From the NCBI GenBank assembly GCA_031275955.1, contig JAISNZ010000198.1, positions 1 to 7,100 on the forward strand: DNA of 7,100 bases, in the 5' to 3' direction. Positions 1-5,942 of this stretch are shown piece by piece; within the stretch, counting starts at the first letter, position 1, and each line of letters begins with the position of its first letter. Under the pieces are notes generated by a model that worked only from the letters and a program-made list of their open reading frames with translations, searched no databases and had not been told where the DNA came from. The translations under genes and the position numbers were made by a program. This stretch comes from Desulfovibrio sp. (lineage in GTDB: Bacteria; Desulfobacterota; Desulfovibrionia; Desulfovibrionales; Desulfovibrionaceae).

Positions 1-1
1 C

Positions 2-112
2 CTGACGCCGGACGCCTCTGTCGCCCGGCGCGTCACTCCCGGGGGCGTGGGACGGAAATCCGTCCGCGCCCAGATCCGCCGGCTGAAAAGGTGGCTGGAA
101 AAGGCAAGCTAA
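2..112 (+). CDS. C-terminal fragment of an argininosuccinate lyase-like protein (5' part outside window)
   Basis: An open frame runs in from the left edge and ends at TAA (110-112), giving the last 36 residues of a protein. The tail contains S-V-A-R-R, then T-P-G-G, then S-V-R-A-Q-I, and a basic helix ending E-K-A-S. The pattern S-V-x-x-R-x(3)-G-G followed by V-R-x-Q-I is what the extreme C-terminus of argininosuccinate lyases (fumarase/aspartase superfamily) looks like. That family reversibly eliminates fumarate from argininosuccinate or similar N-succinyl compounds. The catalytic part lies outside the window, so the activity and whether this is the housekeeping ArgH or a paralogue cannot be judged. 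It is on the same strand as the transporter cluster, 249 nt upstream, and could belong to the same functional group. Family call is by recall of the motif only. Confidence 0.5.
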   Translation: MTPDASVARRVTPGGVGRKSVRAQIRRLKRWLEKAS

Positions 113-235
113 GAAACCGCTGCATCCTGTCCAAACTATGGGAACCACCTCAACGACAGGGTGTTCACTTTGAGAGAATCGCTTTGAAAAACAAGATGTT
201 TTTGCTGGACAGAGTGCAGGCTTCTGGTTCTTAGC
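108..235. repeat. Imperfect long inverted repeat overlapping the upstream gene's stop codon
   Basis: The arms are 108-133 and 206-235. The outer 8 bases (GCTAAGAA at 108-115, TTCTTAGC at 228-235) are exact complements. The inner blocks TGCATCCTGTCCA (121-133) and TGGACAGAGTGCA (206-218) match at 11 of 13 positions. A few unpaired bases lie between the blocks, and about 72 nt separate the arms. The left arm contains the TAA stop of the argininosuccinate lyase-like gene. Inside the loop is a small perfect hairpin, AAAAACA (187-193) / TGTTTTT (197-203) with a 3-nt loop. The element could be a structured 3' end of the upstream transcript or a relic of a small mobile element (TG...CA style inner ends). 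No transposase is present. Confidence 0.5.
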
Positions 236-254
236 ACAACCCTCCAAATTTTTC

Positions 255-283
255 TTGACAGGTGGCGCTTCTTTTAATATCAC
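255..283 (+). promoter_or_regulatory. Predicted sigma70-type promoter for the transporter cluster
   Basis: A perfect -35 hexamer TTGACA (255-260) is followed by a 17-nt spacer and a 4/6 -10 hexamer TATCAC (278-283). This leaves a leader of roughly 70 nt before the binding-protein ATG at 362. The region downstream is AT-rich. An 8-bp palindrome CAAATTTG (283-290) overlaps the end of the -10 and the likely start point, so it is a candidate operator. The -35 and spacing are seen directly; promoter activity and operator function are inferred. Confidence 0.5.
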
Positions 284-361
284 AAATTTGATTGTTTTAA
301 TAATATTTTATTCTCGGAACTCGCCACGGACCGGACAGCGGGAAATCAAAAGGAGCGCATT

Positions 362-1642
362 ATGAGTATCGGCAGGGCATTTATTCATATCGCACTGGCC
401 ATCGCGGCAACAGCCGGGCTGCTGTCCGTTGCGGCGCCGCATTCGGTCGCGGCTCAGCCCACGGAGGTGCTCATCGGCGGGGTCTACCCCCTGAGCGGTC
501 CCACGGCTCCCGCCGGCAAGGATCAGCGCGAAGGCATAGAAATGGCTCTGGATATCATCAACGGAAGCTATGATCTCCCGTTGCCCTTCGCCAAATCCCA
601 GGGAATTCCCAATCTCGGCAACGCCAGGCTACGCTATATCTTCAGCGATCATCAGGGGCAGCCGGAAAAAGCTTTTTCGGAAACGGAACGTCTGATCTCG
701 GTGGAAAAGGTTTCCGCCATACAGGGGGCTTACCAGAGTTCCTGCGCGGCAACGGCAAGTCAGGCCAGCGAGCGGCTTCTAGTGCCCTTCATAGCGGATA
801 CGGGGACTTCGACCACCCTCCATAGACGCGGCTTCAAATATTTTTTCCGCATTGCTCCGCATGAGGGGCAGTATGCGGAAAATTTTTTTAACTATATCAA
901 AGAAATAGATACTCAAAGGGGAAAAAGGACCGCCAGCGTCGGTCTGGTCTGGGAAAACACCCTGTATGGCCGGGATGTGGGAACGGAAGATCGCAAATGG
1001 GCGGAAAAATATGGCTATCCCGTTGTCGCGGACATATCCTACACAGATCGGACCACCGACGTGACCAGCGAAGTGCAACAAATCAAACGCGCCAATCCCC
1101 GCATCATCCTGCATGGCTCTTATGTCTCCGACGCTCTATTATTTCTGCGCACATACAAGGAACTGGAAGTGAATCCGGACATGATTTTCGGGCACGCTTC
1201 CGGTTTCGTGAATGAAGCCTTTGTCAGGGAGCTGGGCAAGGATGCCGATGGTGTGCTGGTCTGGGAAATCTGGTCCCTGGATCTGGCCGGAAAACAGCCC
1301 TTGGTCGCCACCGTCAACGACCTGTTCCGCAAAAAATACGGCCGCAATATGAACGGACATATCGCCACCGCCTTTACAGCAGCCTTTGTGCTCGCCGATG
1401 CCATTAACCGCGCTGGGTCCACGGATCCGGTTGCCATTGAGAAAGAACTGCGCAAGACGTCCATTGCCGGAAAGGACACCATTATGCCCTGGAAGGGTAT
1501 TTCCTTCGACGAGAACGGGGAAAATACGCAGAGCAGCGGTCTGATCTGCCAGATTCAAAAGGGGGAATACCGTATTGTCTGGCCGACCGCCTTCAAGGCC
1601 GTTGACGTGCTGTGGCCCCTGCCCAGGTGGGCTGAACGATAG
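362..1642 (+). CDS. Periplasmic substrate-binding protein of a HAAT/Liv-type ABC transporter
   Basis: A 426-residue protein of the LivK-like periplasmic binding family (Peripla_BP_6 type), which captures small solutes in the periplasm and delivers them to the permease. Residues 1-31 form a signal peptide: a basic start, a hydrophobic core (about 9-25) and a likely cleavage after V-A-A (29-31). There is no cysteine at the site, so it is not a lipoprotein. The mature protein opens with the family hallmark I-G-G-V-Y-P-L-S-G-P (38-47). Residues 122-170 hold the conserved ligand-pocket region (Q-S-S-C-A-A, then P-F-I-A-D-T-G). It is longer than E. coli LivK (about 370 aa), with an extra stretch near 68-90 and an extended C-terminus ending W-P-L-P-R-W. 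Only two cysteines remain in the mature part (128, 396). An AGGAG ribosome site (351-355) lies 6 nt before the ATG. The ligand cannot be read from sequence; members bind amino acids, amides, urea or aromatic acids. Confidence 0.93.
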   Translation: MSIGRAFIHIALAIAATAGLLSVAAPHSVAAQPTEVLIGGVYPLSGPTAPAGKDQREGIEMALDIINGSYDLPLPFAKSQGIPNLGNARLRYIFSDHQGQPEKAFSETERLISVEKVSAIQGAYQSSCAATASQASERLLVPFIADTGTSTTLHRRGFKYFFRIAPHEGQYAENFFNYIKEIDTQRGKRTASVGLVWENTLYGRDVGTEDRKWAEKYGYPVVADISYTDRTTDVTSEVQQIKRANPRIILHGSYVSDALLFLRTYKELEVNPDMIFGHASGFVNEAFVRELGKDADGVLVWEIWSLDLAGKQPLVATVNDLFRKKYGRNMNGHIATAFTAAFVLADAINRAGSTDPVAIEKELRKTSIAGKDTIMPWKGISFDENGENTQSSGLICQIQKGEYRIVWPTAFKAVDVLWPLPRWAER

Positions 1643-1650
1643 TTTTTTTT

Positions 1651-1685
1651 CGCGCGGGGCGCTCGCCGCGCGAAGGGAGCGCCCC
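1651..1685 (+). promoter_or_regulatory. Two mutually exclusive GC-rich hairpins between the binding protein and livH
   Basis: Hairpin A pairs CGCGCGG (1651-1657) with CCGCGCG (1666-1672) around an 8-nt loop. Hairpin B pairs GGGGCGCTC (1656-1664) with GAGCGCCCC (1677-1685) around a 12-nt loop. They share bases, so only one can form fully at a time. A run of eight T (1643-1650) directly follows the binding-protein stop, upstream of the hairpins rather than downstream, so this is not a standard intrinsic terminator. Strong hairpins at this junction in binding-protein operons commonly protect the upstream mRNA and keep the binding protein in excess over the permease; that role is inferred here. 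The right arm of B covers part of a purine-rich AGGGAG (1674-1679), so translation control is also possible. Confidence 0.6.
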
Positions 1686-1690
1686 GGGAA

Positions 1691-1723
1691 ATGTCGGAAA
1701 ACGCCGCGCAGTGGAGCGCATAG
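1691..1723 (+). CDS. Possible 10-codon leader peptide overlapping the livH start
   Basis: ATG at 1691 opens a 10-codon frame (MSENAAQWSA) that ends at TAG (1721-1723). The last base of this stop is the first base of an in-frame livH GTG (TAGTG, 1721-1725), the geometry used for termination-reinitiation coupling. A purine-rich AGGGAG (1674-1679) precedes the ATG, but at a long 11-nt spacing and partly inside hairpin B. It may simply be chance; no homology can be claimed for so short a peptide. Confidence 0.2.
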   Translation: MSENAAQWSA

Positions 1724-2589
1724 TGGAAGAAATACTCCAGATACTTCTCAGTGGCCTTGTCCTTGGGTTGATTTTCTCCTTGGTGGCTGTGGGGTTGAAT
1801 ATTATTTTCGGAGTGATGGACATCGTCAACTTCGCTCATGGCGAGTTTTTAATGGTGAGCATGTATATTTGTTACTGGCTGTTCGTCTGGTTCGGCCTCA
1901 GCCCGCTTTTCTCCCTGCCGATCTGTATTGCGGCGCTTTTTTTGCTGGGCGTGGGCGTTTACAAGCTGCTCATCGGCCGTATTCTGTCCGCCCCCATGCT
2001 TACGCAGATTTTTGCCACCTTCGGGCTGATGCTTTTCCTTCAGAATCTAGCTCTTTTTCTCTGGAGTTCTGATTACCGGACCATTCAGGATCCGTTGATC
2101 TTCGGGAAAAAAATCACGGTCCTGGACGGCGTGTTCCTAGGCGTGCCCCAACTGGCGGCGGGCGCAGGAGCCTTGGTGATCACGGGACTGGTTTTTTTGC
2201 TGATTAATAAAACCGAACTGGGCCGCGCCCTGCGGGCCACTGCTGAAGACAAGGAAGCCGCCGCGCTTATGGGCATCAACACCGACAGGATTTTCGCCCT
2301 TTCCTGGGGCATAGGCGGGGCCTGCGTTGGGGCGGCGGGGGCGCTGCTGGCGGGTTTTTATCCCATTTTCCCTTATGTGGGCGCGGTATTTTGCACCACA
2401 GCCTTTGTCGTTGTCGTGCTGGGCGGTTTTGGCAGCATTGCGGGCGCCTTTTTCGCCGGCATCATCATTGGTCTGGTCCAGATCGGCTTCGGTTCCTATT
2501 TTCCGGCGGCCTACAAGATGGCTTTTGTCTATGGAATTTACCTGCTTACGGTCTTTGTCCGCCCCCGCGGCCTGTTGGGCAAATCATGA
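1723..2589 (+). CDS. livH: LivH-type branched-chain amino acid ABC transporter permease
   Basis: A 288-residue inner-membrane permease of the LivH family, one half of the transmembrane channel. It is built of about eight hydrophobic helices (roughly 5-25, 40-60, 62-84, 92-116, 138-162, 190-212, 218-252, 266-279). Family motifs are N-F-A-H-G-E-F (36-42), the cytoplasmic coupling segment L-G-R-A-L-R-A-T-A-E-D (166-176) with A-A-A-L-M-G-I-N (179-186), L-G-G-F-G-S (233-238) and the terminal R-P-R-G-L-L-G (280-286). I chose GTG 1723 because GGAG (1713-1716) lies 6 nt upstream and the protein then begins E-E-I-L-Q-I-L-L-S-G-L, like other LivH proteins. An upstream in-frame GTG at 1711 would add four residues but has a poor ribosome site. 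The stop overlaps the livM start (ATGA). Confidence 0.93.
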   Translation: MEEILQILLSGLVLGLIFSLVAVGLNIIFGVMDIVNFAHGEFLMVSMYICYWLFVWFGLSPLFSLPICIAALFLLGVGVYKLLIGRILSAPMLTQIFATFGLMLFLQNLALFLWSSDYRTIQDPLIFGKKITVLDGVFLGVPQLAAGAGALVITGLVFLLINKTELGRALRATAEDKEAAALMGINTDRIFALSWGIGGACVGAAGALLAGFYPIFPYVGAVFCTTAFVVVVLGGFGSIAGAFFAGIIIGLVQIGFGSYFPAAYKMAFVYGIYLLTVFVRPRGLLGKS

Positions 2590-3569
2590 CCTTTGAAAAA
2601 AGGCGTTCCCTCGCCCCTTATATCTGTCTGATCATAGGGGTTCTTCTGCCCCTGTGCATACGGCACCCGCTTTTTCTGCATACCATGGTCCTTGTCTATC
2701 TGTATGGGTTCATGAGCATGGGCTGGAACATCCTTGGCGGCTATACGGGCCAGGTCTCGCTTGGACATGCCGTATACTTCGGTATCGGCGCATACACCAG
2801 CACAACGCTGTTCCTCCAGTCCGGGCTTTCCCCCTGGCTGGGCATGCCCCTGGGAGTCAGTGCCGCCGTTATAACCGCCATGATTATCAGTTACCCTTGT
2901 TTTCAGCTCAAAGGACACTATTTTGCCATTGCCACCATCTGTCTGGGCGAAATCGTCCGCGTGGTTTTCATCAACTGGGAGAGGGTAGGAGGAGCCACGG
3001 GCATGGGGCTGCCCATAGAATACTCCTTCAGCGCCTTCCAATTCGCTTCGAAGGTTCCCTATTATTATATCACGCTTTTTTTTCTCGCGGCGGCTCTCTT
3101 TCTGACGGGCTGGATTGAGCGTAGGCGTATGGGCTACTATCTGCGGGCCATAAAGATGGATCAGGAGGCGGCGCGATCCCTGGGTATTGATACGCGCCGT
3201 TATAAAATGGCGGCCATGGCGCTTTCGGCGGGCATCACCGCCATAGCGGGCACCATCTATGCCCAGTTCGTCCTGTACATCGATCCGGAATCCGTTTTCG
3301 CCAGCCATGTTTCCATCATTATGTGCCTTATCTCGGTGCTTGGAGGAACGCATTCCAAATGGGGACCCATCCTTGGCGCTCTGGTGCTGATCCCTCTGCA
3401 GGAAAGCACGCGCTTTCTCTGGGGAGGAGGTGGATATGGGATTGATCTCATTGTCTATGCTCTGCTGATTATGGGTATAGCCGTTTTTCAGCCTGAAGGG
3501 CTTATAGGCGTTGTCACCCGCATGGAAACATCCTTTAAAGGTCGATTCGCGCGCAGGACCCCGGCATGA
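2586..3569 (+). CDS. livM: LivM-type branched-chain amino acid ABC transporter permease
   Basis: A 327-residue second permease, partner of LivH. Hydrophobic helices fill residues 10-130 and 155-310. Family motifs are G-Y-T-G-Q-V-S-L-G-H (52-61), G-G-A-T-G-M (135-140), the ATPase-coupling segment L-R-A-I-K-M-D-Q-E-A-A (186-196) followed by S-L-G-I-D (198-202), V-L-G-G-T (251-255) and Q-P-E-G-L-I-G (302-308). The frame is open upstream of 2586, inside livH, but LivM homology begins at this ATG, which overlaps the livH stop as ATGA. There is no clear Shine-Dalgarno, so translation probably depends on coupling to livH. The tail after 310 is basic (R-R-T-P-A). The length is close to that of typical LivM proteins without the extra N-terminal domain found in E. 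coli LivM. Confidence 0.93.
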   Translation: MTFEKRRSLAPYICLIIGVLLPLCIRHPLFLHTMVLVYLYGFMSMGWNILGGYTGQVSLGHAVYFGIGAYTSTTLFLQSGLSPWLGMPLGVSAAVITAMIISYPCFQLKGHYFAIATICLGEIVRVVFINWERVGGATGMGLPIEYSFSAFQFASKVPYYYITLFFLAAALFLTGWIERRRMGYYLRAIKMDQEAARSLGIDTRRYKMAAMALSAGITAIAGTIYAQFVLYIDPESVFASHVSIIMCLISVLGGTHSKWGPILGALVLIPLQESTRFLWGGGGYGIDLIVYALLIMGIAVFQPEGLIGVVTRMETSFKGRFARRTPA

Positions 3570-4294
3570 ACCTGTTGCGGGTGGAGAACGTGACCAAGCG
3601 TTTCGGAGGTCTCGCGGCCAATGCCGGACTGTCCTTTTCCCTGCAGCCGGGGCAGATAGTCGGCCTTATCGGCCCCAACGGGGCAGGCAAGACCACACTG
3701 TTCAACTGCATCGCCGGGTATTCCCCTCCTGACGAAGGGAGCGTGTTTTTTGACGGCAGAGAGATTACCGGCAAGCCCCCGCACGAGATTTGCCGGTTGG
3801 GCATAGCCCGTACCTTTCAGTTGGTAAAAATTTTTGCGCGCATGACTGTTCTGGAAAATATTATGGCCGGAGCTTTTCTGCGGCGCGTCAAAGCGGCGGA
3901 CGCCCGCCGGAGAGGGCTGGATCTGTTGAAAGAGATCGGACTCGGGGATAAAAGGGACACCCTCTGCGGAGCTTTGCCGCTGCCTGACAAAAAAATGGTG
4001 GAGGTTGCGCGCGCCATGGCAACGGAACCCCGGCTGCTGCTCCTGGATGAGGCCCTGGCCGGCCTGACCGGTGAGGAAATGCAGCGGGCCGTCCGGTTTA
4101 TCCTCAAAATCGCCCGGAACGGCACGGCTGTTCTGGCTGTGGAGCATGTCATGGAAGTGATTATGTTCATTTCCGACAGGGTCGTTGTACTCGACCACGG
4201 CGTAAAGATTGCGGAGGATATTCCGGAAAGGGTGTGCGGCAATACGCGCGTCGTTGCGGCCTATTTAGGAAAAGGCTATGCTGCGCGTAAATAA
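3566..4294 (+). CDS. livG: LivG-type ABC transporter ATP-binding protein with degenerate signature motif
   Basis: A 242-residue cytoplasmic ATPase that powers the LivHM channel together with LivF. Walker A is G-P-N-G-A-G-K-T (36-43), the Q-loop glutamine is Q85 (A-R-T-F-Q), Walker B is L-L-L-L-D-E (157-162) and the switch histidine is H194 (V-E-H-V-M). Two departures from the textbook are visible. The signature loop, where LSGGQ or LSYGQ is expected, reads L-P-L-P-D-K-K (137-143), lacking the serine and both glycines. Walker B is followed by alanine, not proline (D-E-A, then A-G-L). A branch of LivG-like proteins shares weak signatures followed by E-V-A-R-A, so the protein is probably functional. 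AGGA (3555-3558) lies 7 nt before the ATG, which overlaps the livM stop (ATGA). Confidence 0.92.
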   Translation: MNLLRVENVTKRFGGLAANAGLSFSLQPGQIVGLIGPNGAGKTTLFNCIAGYSPPDEGSVFFDGREITGKPPHEICRLGIARTFQLVKIFARMTVLENIMAGAFLRRVKAADARRRGLDLLKEIGLGDKRDTLCGALPLPDKKMVEVARAMATEPRLLLLDEALAGLTGEEMQRAVRFILKIARNGTAVLAVEHVMEVIMFISDRVVVLDHGVKIAEDIPERVCGNTRVVAAYLGKGYAARK

Positions 4295-4991
4295 TCTTGT
4301 TGTTTTTTATGGAGAAAGTCCGGCGCTGCACGGTGTTACCCTGAATGTCGCGCAGCGGCAAATCGTTGTTGCGCTAGGTTCAAACGGGGCCGGGAAAACG
4401 ACCCTGCTGAAAACCATTGCCTCCCTTCTAAAAGCCCAAAGCGGAAGCGTCTTGTTCCGCGATCAGGACATTACCGGTATCGGCGCCCACCGGGTCGTCA
4501 GCCGCGGTATCGCCATGACTCCCGAAGGGAAACACATTTTCGGACGCATGTCCGTGCTGGAAAATCTGCTGATCGGGGCCGTCACCCGGAGGGATCCGCT
4601 CTATCGCGAAGAACGGCTTGACTATGTTTTTTCCTTGTTTCCCCGGCTTAAGGAGCGCCTTAAACAAATTGCCGGCACGCTTTCCGGTGGGGAACAGCAA
4701 ATGCTGGCCATTGCCAGGGCGCTCATGTCCGGTCCCAAACTCCTCATGCTGGATGAGCCTTCTCAGGGCATCGCCCCGTTGCTGGTGGAAAAAATTTTTG
4801 AGGCCATCGTTTCCGTGCGGGATGCCGGCATGACCGTTCTGCTTGTGGAACAGCATGTTGATGAGGCCCTCGCCTGCGCCGATTACGGCTATATTCTCCA
4901 GACCGGGCGCATTATCGCCCGGGGTTCCGCAAAGGAACTCAGGGACGGCAGTGATATGAAAAAAATGTATCTTGGCATACGTCCGGAGTAG
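4278..4991 (+). CDS. livF: LivF-type ABC transporter ATP-binding protein
   Basis: A 237-residue cytoplasmic ATPase, the usual partner of LivG. All nucleotide-binding motifs look intact: Walker A G-S-N-G-A-G-K-T (34-41), the T-P-E-G-K-H-I-F segment typical of LivF at the Q-loop position (81-88), a canonical signature L-S-G-G-E-Q-Q (135-141), Walker B L-L-M-L-D-E-P (155-161) with the LivF-typical S-Q-G-I after it, and switch histidine H193 (V-E-Q-H-V). AGGA (4267-4270) sits 7 nt before the ATG. The start lies 17 nt inside livG in another frame, implying coupled translation. Since LivG has a degenerate signature and LivF a perfect one, the two ATP sites of the heterodimer are probably not equivalent (inference). 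Confidence 0.94.
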   Translation: MLRVNNLVVFYGESPALHGVTLNVAQRQIVVALGSNGAGKTTLLKTIASLLKAQSGSVLFRDQDITGIGAHRVVSRGIAMTPEGKHIFGRMSVLENLLIGAVTRRDPLYREERLDYVFSLFPRLKERLKQIAGTLSGGEQQMLAIARALMSGPKLLMLDEPSQGIAPLLVEKIFEAIVSVRDAGMTVLLVEQHVDEALACADYGYILQTGRIIARGSAKELRDGSDMKKMYLGIRPE

Positions 4992-5046
4992 AGTACTTTT
5001 TCGGCGTAGCGGTGCCAAGCAAAAAATATGAAATACTCTTTACTCC
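4985..5046. repeat. Inverted repeat around the livF stop, possible 3'-end structure
   Basis: GGAGTAGAGTA (4985-4995) is complementary to TACTCTTTACTCC (5034-5046) except for a 2-nt bulge. Just inside, TTTTT (4997-5001) can pair with AAAAA (5021-5025). The livF TAG (4989-4991) lies in the left arm. No T-run follows the right arm, so a classical intrinsic terminator is not supported. It may be an RNA-stability or partial-attenuation structure separating transporter from enzyme genes. Confidence 0.45.
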
Positions 5047-5062
5047 AAATAATAGCTGCGTA

Positions 5063-5075
5063 ACATTTTGAATGT
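5063..5075. promoter_or_regulatory. Short palindrome upstream of the MBL gene, candidate operator
   Basis: ACATT-TTG-AATGT is a 13-bp perfect interrupted palindrome, 36 nt before the MBL ATG, in the 120-nt gap after livF. A TAATCT (5081-5086) that could serve as a -10 lies just downstream, but I find no convincing -35 at normal spacing. Such short palindromes also arise by chance, so this is a weak call. Confidence 0.2.
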
Positions 5076-5111
5076 GAAAATAATCTAACGGCAAAGGCGC
5101 AGGAGTAACGC

Positions 5112-5942
5112 ATGGCCCTGGACATGCTGCCCGTCAGGCTGATTCCCCTGGGAGTGGGGCATTCCTTCACCACCCTTTTCCACTATACGAATTTTTTGCT
5201 CATAGCCGGGGAGCGGCGACTGTATATAGACTGCCCCCCCTATCTCCTGAAAATGCTGCGTCAATACCGCGAGGCGTTGAACGATCCGGAAATTTGCGTG
5301 GAACGCTATCAGGAGGTTATTGTGACGCATGCCCATGAGGATCACTGCGCCGGAATCGAGGAACTGGGGTATATGTCCATACGCAGGCGTCCATATAAGC
5401 CGAAGATTTATGCTCCAGCTGGCGTTCACGGCTCCCTGTGGGCGGAATCTCTGGCCGCCGGGCTGCGCTGGCGCATGGACGGGGAATCCTATGTTGCCAA
5501 AGAGTACACGGACTATTTTACGCCGGTCTATCTTGAATATGGGGTACCTTTCGACATGGGCGATGGCATTAGTCTGGAGATCAGGAGGGTTCGGCATATG
5601 CCGGAGACTTTCGGGCTGAAGCTGACCTTCGGTCCGGGGCGGAGCCTGGGTTACAGCGCCGACACGGGCTTTATGCCGGAACTGTTTGACTGGTGGGCTG
5701 ATTGCGGCTGTATCCTCCACGAGGTACATTTCGATCCGGACATCCGGTGGCATACGCCTTTACGGGATCTTCTGTCCCTGCCTGAAGCCGTGCAGGAGCG
5801 GATCTGGCTTTGCCATTATACGGACGACTATCTGAGCCATGACATCGGGGCCATGCATTATCTGAAGCAGGGCGTGTCCTATACCCTTTTTACTCAGGAA
5901 TCATCCATCCATGTCGAAAATCCATGTGCTGCACGAGAATGA
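5112..5942 (+). CDS. MBL-fold metallo-hydrolase (phosphodiesterase/RNase Z-like architecture), substrate unknown
   Basis: A 276-residue cytoplasmic protein (no signal peptide) with a complete metallo-beta-lactamase-fold metal site. The core motif H-A-H-E-D-H is at 73-78 (H73, H75, D77, H78); further ligands are H162 (R-H-M-P), D184 (G-Y-S-A-D-T-G) and H235 (L-C-H-Y-T-D-D-Y). This should bind two zinc-type metals and use an activated water. The S-A-D-T context around D184 and the H-Y-T-D-D-Y ending resemble RNase Z and related phosphodiesterases more than true beta-lactamases, but the long insert at about 85-145 and the short length do not fit tRNase Z. A hydrolase of a small phosphodiester, ester or amide is equally open. 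AGGAG (5101-5105) lies 6 nt before the ATG. The 3' end overlaps the ATP-grasp gene by 32 nt, so the two are very probably translated together. Confidence 0.85.
   Translation: MALDMLPVRLIPLGVGHSFTTLFHYTNFLLIAGERRLYIDCPPYLLKMLRQYREALNDPEICVERYQEVIVTHAHEDHCAGIEELGYMSIRRRPYKPKIYAPAGVHGSLWAESLAAGLRWRMDGESYVAKEYTDYFTPVYLEYGVPFDMGDGISLEIRRVRHMPETFGLKLTFGPGRSLGYSADTGFMPELFDWWADCGCILHEVHFDPDIRWHTPLRDLLSLPEAVQERIWLCHYTDDYLSHDIGAMHYLKQGVSYTLFTQESSIHVENPCAARE

Noticed and set aside
262..278. Sigma54 promoter around TGGCGCTT
   Set aside because: The conserved downstream GC element at the required spacing (TGGC-N8-TTGC type) is absent; the sigma70 hexamers explain the site better.
1643..1685. Intrinsic terminator after the binding-protein gene
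   Set aside because: The T8 run precedes the hairpins instead of following them, and on the minus strand it becomes an A-run, so neither direction fits the standard terminator layout.
1575..2072. 165-codon + strand frame overlapping the binding-protein end and livH start
   Set aside because: It shares sequence with two genes supported by strong motifs and has no recognisable protein features of its own.
2391..2585. Upstream extension of livM by 65 codons
   Set aside because: The extension lies wholly inside livH in another frame and reads as non-membrane, Arg/Cys/His-rich sequence, whereas LivM-like sequence begins at ATG 2586 with an ATGA junction.
2538..3353. 271-codon minus-strand open frame opposite livM
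   Set aside because: The translation is hydrophilic with no family motifs and sits entirely over a well-supported permease; treated as a shadow frame.
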